Below, in pieces: positions 59,227 through 64,000 of a stretch of 64,000 nt of DNA. Numbering within the stretch: the first letter of the stretch is position 1; every line of letters begins with the position of its first letter. The notes beneath the pieces are model-generated. The model was given only the letters and a program-made list of their open reading frames with translations, ran no database searches and had not been told where the DNA came from. A program made the position numbers and the translations under genes. Origin of the DNA: Caulobacter sp. FWC26 (lineage in GTDB: Bacteria > Pseudomonadota > Alphaproteobacteria > Caulobacterales > Caulobacteraceae); the NCBI RefSeq assembly GCF_002742645.2, contig NZ_CP033875.1, positions 3,202,001-3,266,000 on the forward strand, in the 5' to 3' direction.

Positions 59227-59584
59227 GAGCGTCTCAAGTCTTGCGTACCGGTCCGGCGAGCGGCCGGAAGTCGGCCGCTGCATAGCGCGGTTTTCGGCGA
59301 AGGGGAAACAGGCTTGGAGATGGGGGCGCGGGTTGGAGCGGAAAAGGACCTGTTTGGCGCAGTCCGCCCCAGCCGCCCTCGCCGCGTCGCGGCATCAACG
59401 GGCGACGGGCGACGGGCGACAGGCGACAGGCGACAGGCGACAGGCGACAGGCGACAGGCGAAATTGGTGAAGCCGAGGTCGGCGCAAGTCGGGCGTTGCC
59501 CAAGCCTCGATCGCCGCAGTTCGGCGCGACCGACTTAGATCGATAACGGGGACCGACCTTCGCGCAGTCCGCGCGCAGTTCGCG
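59227..59584. other. Intergenic region, 358 bp, upstream of alaS and downstream of OsmC gene
   Basis: The minus-strand alaS leader/promoter region. Apart from the heptamer repeat at 59401-59461 it holds no coding frame, tRNA or T-box-like structure that I recognise. Confidence 0.6.
59401..59461. repeat. Heptanucleotide tandem repeat (about 8.7 units)
   Basis: Consecutive units of GGCGAC(G/A): two GGCGACG followed by six GGCGACA and a partial GGCGA, from 59401 to 59461. It lies about 175 bp upstream of the alaS start in non-coding DNA. Slippage at a 7-bp unit could change spacing of regulatory elements; copy number would be expected to vary between strains. Confidence 0.95.
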
Positions 59585-60004
59585 TCACCCCGATGTGTCC
59601 TTTTCCCGCCGCTGGATAGTCCCCTCAAGCCTGGTCGCGAGCGCGACCGTATTGGAGATCGTGCCGTACTTGCGAACATTCCTATGCAGTAGTTCCAGCC
59701 GCTGATCGCTCTCATCGGTATCGATGATCAGGCTATAGTCGACCGAGACGATCATCGGTGGAACGTCCTGACGAACCGCGTGCAGGCGGACCTCCACGCC
59801 ACGAAGATCAAAGTCGAGCATTGGGGTGACGCGCTCAATGCCCTTGATCATGCAGGCGGCGATCGCGGCCAGGAAGAGTTCAGCGGGATTGAAAGCGTCC
59901 GGGCGGCCGGCCAAGTCTGTGTCCAGCACCACCTCAGCCCCCTTGGCCTGGGCCACAGAGCCGTGCTGGTCCACACGGCGTGCGGTAACGCGGTACTCAA
60001 GCAT
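59585..60004 (-). CDS. OsmC/Ohr-family protein with a single cysteine
   Basis: A 139-residue protein. It has the OsmC core (DTDLAGRPDAFNPAELFLAAIAACMIKGIERV) with the peroxidatic-position Cys51 in AIAACM and the HRNVRKYGTISNTVA segment, where the second, resolving Cys of classical OsmC/Ohr is replaced by Gly/Thr. It contains no other Cys. It may therefore be a non-peroxidase subgroup or use an external thiol. ATG 60004 follows AGGAGG. It is between alaS and recA on the same strand but separated by about 270 bp from recA. Confidence 0.88.
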   Translation of the reverse strand: MLEYRVTARRVDQHGSVAQAKGAEVVLDTDLAGRPDAFNPAELFLAAIAACMIKGIERVTPMLDFDLRGVEVRLHAVRQDVPPMIVSVDYSLIIDTDESDQRLELLHRNVRKYGTISNTVALATRLEGTIQRREKDTSG

Positions 60005-60154
60005 GAGCGTCCTCCTGTTAGCGTAGAGATTAGCTCCGCCTCGGCGGGCTTACTATTGGAGGTGAACTTGGGTCGAAACCCGACCTTCACGCTGCATGCC
60101 GCCCCCAATCAAGCCGAGGAACAACTGTCCAGCCTCCCGCCCCTGAAAGAGTAG

Positions 60155-60182
60155 GCCGCCTGGCATGGGGTCCAGGCGGCCT
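60155..60182 (-). terminator. Probable recA terminator
   Basis: The perfect 10-bp arms GGCCGCCTGG (60155-60164) and CCAGGCGGCC (60173-60182) surround an 8-base loop. On the minus strand TACTCTTTC follows. It is about 95 bases beyond the recA stop. Confidence 0.7.
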
Positions 60183-60277
60183 GATCGCGACCTTCGCGGC
60201 GGTCCGCCGCGGGCGTGTTGAAGGCGGGGAACGCCCGCGAGTGCGGGCAAAGGCCGCGAAACCTTCGGAGGGACGAC

Positions 60278-61348
60278 CTATTCCTCGTCGCCCTCCTCGG
60301 GACCGCCGACCAGAAGCTCTTCCTCGATTTTCTGGGACGACTTGCGGACGGCCGCCTCGATGCTGTTGGCGATATCAGGGTTGTTCTTCAGGAACTCGCG
60401 GACATTGTCGCGGCCCTGGCCGATGCGCTGGCTGCCGTACGAGAACCACGAGCCAGCCTTGTCGATGATCCCGGCCTTGACGCCCAGATCGATCACTTCG
60501 CCCAGCTTCGAAATGCCCTCGCCGTACATGATGTCGAACTCGACCTCGCGGAAAGGCGGGGCCACCTTGTTCTTCACCACCTTCACGCGGACGTTGTTGC
60601 CGATGATCTCGTCGCGGGCCTTCACTGAGCCGGTGCGGCGGATGTCCAGGCGCACCGAGGCGTAGAACTTCAGCGCGTTGCCGCCGGTGGTGGTCTCCGG
60701 GCTGCCGTACATCACCCCGATCTTGTGGCGGATCTGGTTGATGAAGATGACGATGGTGTTGGCCTTGTTGATCGAGGCGGTCAGCTTGCGCAGCGCCTGG
60801 CTCATCAGTCGCGCCTGCAGACCCGGCAGGCTGTCACCCATCTCGCCTTCGATTTCGGCCTTCGGCGTCAGCGCTGCGACCGAGTCGACGACCACAATGT
60901 CCACGGCGCCCGACCGCACCAGGGTGTCGGTGATCTCAAGCGCCTGCTCGCCGTTGTCAGGCTGAGAGACCAGAAGGTTGTCGAGATTGACCCCCAGCTT
61001 GAAAGCGTAGGACGGGTCCAGCGCGTGTTCGGCGTCGACGAAGGCGGCGGTGCCGCCGGCCTTCTGGACCTCGGCCACGACGTGCAGGGCCAGGGTGGTC
61101 TTACCCGAGCTTTCCGGGCCGTAGACCTCAATGATCCGCCCCTTCGGCAGACCGCCGATGCCGAGCGCGATGTCGAGGCCCAGCGAGCCGGTCGAAACCG
61201 ACTCCATCTCGACCTTGCCCTTTTCGCCCAGCTTCATCACCGAGCCCTTGCCGAACGCGCGGTCGATCTGGGCGAGAGCCGCCTCTAGCGCGCGTTGCTT
61301 ATCGCCTTCTTCCTTGGCCACGAGTTTCAAAGCCGCCTGACTAGTCAT
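60278..61348 (-). CDS. recA: Recombinase A
   Basis: A 356-residue RecA. Walker A is GPESSGKT at residues 77-84; DALDPSYA-type and [21 protein letters not shown] (Walker B and L1), [12 protein letters not shown] (L2) blocks follow, with an acidic tail (GGPEEGDEE). It catalyses strand exchange and LexA co-protease activity. The ATG at 61348 was chosen; a longer frame from 61510 runs through the promoter. A GTTC-N7-GTTC SOS box lies about 110 bp upstream. Confidence 0.97.
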   Translation of the reverse strand: MTSQAALKLVAKEEGDKQRALEAALAQIDRAFGKGSVMKLGEKGKVEMESVSTGSLGLDIALGIGGLPKGRIIEVYGPESSGKTTLALHVVAEVQKAGGTAAFVDAEHALDPSYAFKLGVNLDNLLVSQPDNGEQALEITDTLVRSGAVDIVVVDSVAALTPKAEIEGEMGDSLPGLQARLMSQALRKLTASINKANTIVIFINQIRHKIGVMYGSPETTTGGNALKFYASVRLDIRRTGSVKARDEIIGNNVRVKVVKNKVAPPFREVEFDIMYGEGISKLGEVIDLGVKAGIIDKAGSWFSYGSQRIGQGRDNVREFLKNNPDIANSIEAAVRKSSQKIEEELLVGGPEEGDEE

Positions 61349-61455
61349 GATTGATCCGCCTTCTATTCCATGATTCCGGCCGCCCGATTGGCGCTTCCCG
61401 CGCCCCGCCTCAGCAACCTGTGGAACATGGTGAATGCGTACATGCTTTGTTCCAT

Positions 61456-61470
61456 GTTCGCAAGATGTTC
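61456..61470. promoter_or_regulatory. LexA (SOS) box of recA
   Basis: GTTC (61456-61459), seven bases GCAAGAT, and GTTC (61467-61470) exactly fit the alphaproteobacterial LexA direct repeat GTTC-N7-GTTC. It lies in the recA/EAL intergenic region, where it would repress recA until DNA damage. Confidence 0.88.
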
Positions 61471-61576
61471 CCTTACCCAGAAACGTCCGTTTTTGTCGCA
61501 CTGCCATCACGAGCGCGCTTTTACCGATTTTGGGTATGCCGTTCGGACCGCCTGAAACCGCTCCTTAAGCCCCGTC

Positions 61577-63220
61577 ATGGCAGTTTCACCGAGAAATAGG
61601 GGAAACGCCGCCTTGTCTCTGGATCCGCGCCGTCTGCTTGGGCTGGCCTTTGCGAGCGCCGACCTGTTGGTCGAGCTGCAGGGTGGAAAGGTGCGCCTAG
61701 CCCTGGGCGCCGCCCAGAAAGTGATGGGCAAAAGCGAGTCCGCGCTGACCGGGAAGGCCTGGGTCGACCTGTTCCACGCCGATGATCAGCCGCTGATGGA
61801 AGCCATGCTCGGCTGCGCCGACGATGGCGTCCGGCGTGGTCCGGTGGTGCTTCGTCTGGCGGGCCCGGGGGAGCGCAATGTTCGCGTGGTCCTGCGGGCC
61901 CTGCCCGACAACGGAGGGCGCGTCTCGGCCGCTCTCACGGCCGCCCAGCCGGCGAGTCCGCCGCTCAGCGCCAGTTCGCTGCAACCACGCGAGTCGTTCG
62001 ACGACATCGCTCAGGGACTGTTCGAGGCCGCGCGCGTCACCGGCATCGAGCTGGAACTGGCGATGGTGGAGTTCTCCGGCCTGGCCAACATGCGCCAGGG
62101 CCTTTCACCTGCCGAGGCCGCCGCCCTCGATGTGCGTGTGGCCAGCGCGCTTCGCGCCGAGGCCCACGCCGGCGCGGCCGCCACCAAGCTTTCCGAAGAC
62201 CGCTTCGCCGTGCTGCGTCAGCGCGACGACCGCCCAGAGAACATGATCAAGCGCCTGACCCGAATGGTCAGCGCCGAAGCCAGCGCTCATCTGGTCCCGC
62301 TGGAAAGCGGCGGCGGCTCGGCCCGCGCGTTGCGGGCGCTACGCTATGCGCTCGACGACTTCCTGCGCGAGGGGCTCAAGGACACCCCGCCGATGAGCCT
62401 GTCGGAGGCGATGAACCGCTCCGTCAAGCGCACTCTGGCCCGTGCCGGCGCACTGGGCGTCGCGGTGAGCCAGCGCCGATTTACCCTCGCCTATCAGCCA
62501 GTGGTCTCGCTGGCGACGGGCCTGGCGCATCACCACGAGGTCTTGGTGCGGTTCGAGGACGGCGGCAGCCCGTTCGCGCTGATCCGCATGGCCGAAGAGT
62601 TCGACCTGATCGAGGAACTGGATCACTCGATCGTCGAACAGGTGGTCAAGAAGCTGGCCAACGACCAGGAGCGCAAGCTTAAGCTGGCGGTCAACATCTC
62701 GGGCCAGACGATCGGCAACGAGAGCTTCATCGACCATGTGAGCCGCCTGCTGTCCCGCTATGACGGGGCCAAGGGCCGCCTGATTTTCGAGATCACCGAG
62801 ACCCGCGCGATCGACAACCTGACCCTCGCGAACCAGCACATCCAGAGCCTGCGCGCGCTGGGCTCGCTGGTGTGTCTGGATGATTTCGGCGCGGGCTCGT
62901 CGTCCTTCGCCTATCTGCAGCAGCTGAGCCTGGACATCGTGAAGATCGACGGCCGCTATGTCCGGGAACTGGCCGACAATGGCCGTGACGGCGCCCTGGT
63001 GCGCCGCCTGGTCGAGCTGTGCCGCGACCTCAAGGTTCGCACCGTCGCCGAGATGGTCGAGACCGCCGAGGTCGAGGAAATCGTGCGCAACGTCGGCGTC
63101 GACTTCGCCCAGGGTTGGCTCTACGGCAAGCCTTCCGACAAGCCGTCCCCCGCCCTGCGCACCACCGCCACGGTCACGCCGCTGGCGCGACGCGCGGGCG
63201 CCAGCGACAGCTGGGGCTGA
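61577..63220 (+). CDS. EAL-domain protein with N-terminal PAS-like and degenerate GGDEF-like regions
   Basis: A 547-residue cytosolic protein. The N-terminus (about 15-125) is PAS-like, the middle (about 140-270) has helical sequence with no intact GGDEF, and the C-terminus is an EAL phosphodiesterase domain. The EAL triplet is EVL (321-323), with Asn373 (NISGQ), Glu405 (EITET), DDFG with Asp435/436, Lys456 (KIDG) and Glu492 (AEMVET) all present. Most metal and general-base residues are thus retained, so it may still cleave c-di-GMP, though the Ala-to-Val change makes it non-canonical. Divergent from recA; ATG 61577. Confidence 0.85.
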   Translation: MAVSPRNRGNAALSLDPRRLLGLAFASADLLVELQGGKVRLALGAAQKVMGKSESALTGKAWVDLFHADDQPLMEAMLGCADDGVRRGPVVLRLAGPGERNVRVVLRALPDNGGRVSAALTAAQPASPPLSASSLQPRESFDDIAQGLFEAARVTGIELELAMVEFSGLANMRQGLSPAEAAALDVRVASALRAEAHAGAAATKLSEDRFAVLRQRDDRPENMIKRLTRMVSAEASAHLVPLESGGGSARALRALRYALDDFLREGLKDTPPMSLSEAMNRSVKRTLARAGALGVAVSQRRFTLAYQPVVSLATGLAHHHEVLVRFEDGGSPFALIRMAEEFDLIEELDHSIVEQVVKKLANDQERKLKLAVNISGQTIGNESFIDHVSRLLSRYDGAKGRLIFEITETRAIDNLTLANQHIQSLRALGSLVCLDDFGAGSSSFAYLQQLSLDIVKIDGRYVRELADNGRDGALVRRLVELCRDLKVRTVAEMVETAEVEEIVRNVGVDFAQGWLYGKPSDKPSPALRTTATVTPLARRAGASDSWG

Positions 63221-63260
63221 CCGGCCCTCCCCGCGTGGGAAGGACCGATCAGAACCTCAC

Positions 63261-64000
63261 TCAGGCCTTGCCGCCCTTGGCGACGATGTAGTCGTCGACC
63301 ACGCGTTCCAGCACGGTCAGAGGCGTCATGCCCGACAGCAGGCCCGCGTCGTGGAACTCGCGGATGTCGAACTTCTTGCCGAGCGCCTTCTGGGCCTTGG
63401 CGCGGGCGCGGAGCCAGACGATCTTGCCGATCATGTAGCTGCAGGCCTGGCCGGGCCACACCACGTAGCGCTCGATTTCGGTCGTCGCGCCGCTTTCCTC
63501 ATCGCCCATCGTCTCGGCCATGTACTTGATGGCCTGCTCGCGGCTCCACTTCTTGTAGTGCATGCCGGTGTCGACCACGAGGCGCACGGCGCGGAACAGG
63601 GCGTCGTGCAGCATGCCGATCTGGCCGCGCGGATCGTTTTTGTAGATGCCCATCTCGACGGCGAGCTGCTCGGAATAGAGCGCCCAGCCCTCGGCGTAAC
63701 CCGAGAAGCCGATGATCTTGCGGATCAGCGGCAGGCCCTTGGCCTCGTTCGACAAAGACAGCTGCAGATGGTGGCCCGGAACCCCTTCGTGCACCGTCAG
63801 GGTGGTCAGGGTGTACTTGGCCTGCTCCTTGGTGTCGCGCAGGTTGATCCAGTAGATCCCCGGGCGCTTCCCATCCAGCGAGGGCGAGTTGTAGTAGCCG
63901 CCCGGCGCGCCGGCCTCGATGGCCTTGGGCACGCGACGGATCTCCAGCGGCGCCTTGGGCAGCTGGCCGAAATAGGCCGGCAGCTGCTTTTCGATCCACT
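63261..64000 (-). CDS. DUF885-family peptidase-like protein, 5' end outside window
   Basis: The visible 246 residues run from WIEKQLPAYFGQLPKAP through YTLTTLTVHEGVPGHHLQLSL, whose HEGVPGHH is the HExxxH-like zinc motif of the DUF885 (PF05960) family, to YVVWPGQACSYMIGKIVWLRARA and LTVLERVVDDYIVAKGGKA at the C-terminus. Many members carry a signal peptide and are secreted or periplasmic; that part is outside the window. The family is related to M3-like or M32-like zinc peptidases, and some are lipoproteins; no substrate is known. It is convergent with the EAL gene across 40 bp. Confidence 0.88.
   Translation of the reverse strand, partial: WIEKQLPAYFGQLPKAPLEIRRVPKAIEAGAPGGYYNSPSLDGKRPGIYWINLRDTKEQAKYTLTTLTVHEGVPGHHLQLSLSNEAKGLPLIRKIIGFSGYAEGWALYSEQLAVEMGIYKNDPRGQIGMLHDALFRAVRLVVDTGMHYKKWSREQAIKYMAETMGDEESGATTEIERYVVWPGQACSYMIGKIVWLRARAKAQKALGKKFDIREFHDAGLLSGMTPLTVLERVVDDYIVAKGGKA

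Noticed and set aside
59780..60154. Small + strand frame over the OsmC gene and its upstream region
   Set aside because: Most of it is antisense to OsmC and the remainder has no ribosome-binding site or recognisable sequence.

Overview
This is a GC-rich (about two-thirds G+C by eye), densely coded alphaproteobacterial chromosome segment. The gene set fits Caulobacter (C. vibrioides/crescentus or a close relative) best. It includes an alphaproteobacterial F1-ATPase zeta inhibitor (DUF1476), a PurS/PurQ/PurL three-part FGAM synthase, a recA preceded by the alphaproteobacterial SOS box GTTC-N7-GTTC, recA next to alaS, tandem spinster-type MFS transporters and many short-leader genes. The genus is an inference from gene content, not from a database search.

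Layout. 1-3.2 kb: a PspA/YjfI/YjfK/YjfL/YjfM envelope-stress cluster arranged as two divergent arms. 3.4-10.8 kb: a LMW tyrosine phosphatase overlapping a fused 5-oxoprolinase, a GDT1-family Mn exporter behind a yybP-ykoY Mn riboswitch, an isolated phage/GTA-type DUF2793 gene and a nitronate monooxygenase. 11-17 kb: methylmalonyl-CoA mutase (two subunits) and its GTPase MeaB, with two DUF4112 genes and a YbjQ gene between them. 17.4-23.7 kb: GST, two MFS carriers with the same palindromic leader, purB, a 2OG-Fe(II) oxygenase and a family-6 UDG-like glycosylase. 23.8-33.8 kb: the zeta subunit, then a purine locus (purC, purS, purQ, purL) interrupted by a TetR/P450/rubredoxin cassette and by an S15/CocE hydrolase with small genes. 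33.8-43.2 kb: a hybrid histidine kinase, M28 peptidase, BolA, a degraded aldo-keto reductase, CGFS glutaredoxin, a thioesterase, two paralogous small secreted/lipoproteins, a frameshifted serine hydrolase, a zinc-ribbon/htpX operon with a heat-shock-like promoter, and rpsD. 43.2-49.5 kb: glutathione-dependent formaldehyde detoxification (adhC, fghA) with a compositionally odd gene between the two, a LysR regulator, a DUF1254 protein, a host-attachment family protein and a TrmJ-like methyltransferase. 49.5-64 kb: a second hybrid kinase, icd, DUF2939, an AEC carrier, VOC and AraC proteins, alaS, OsmC, recA, an EAL protein and a truncated DUF885 protein.

Functional links: propionyl/methylmalonyl-CoA to succinyl-CoA (mutA, mutB, meaB); de novo purine synthesis (purC, S, Q, L, B); formaldehyde oxidation (adhC, fghA); Fe-S/redox trafficking (BolA with Grx4); membrane quality control (htpX, Psp-like cluster). 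Non-coding signals of note are the Mn riboswitch, the SOS box, a sigma-32-like promoter with a long leader hairpin, the recurring AACAnnTGTT operator-like motif, mosaic GC-rich intergenic repeats and a 7-bp tandem repeat before alaS. I found no CRISPR array, rRNA, tRNA or insertion sequence. No clearly undescribed multi-gene system is proven here. The best candidates for something new are the unrecognised gene inside the formaldehyde operon, the P450-rubredoxin cassette inside the purine locus, and the htpX leader.
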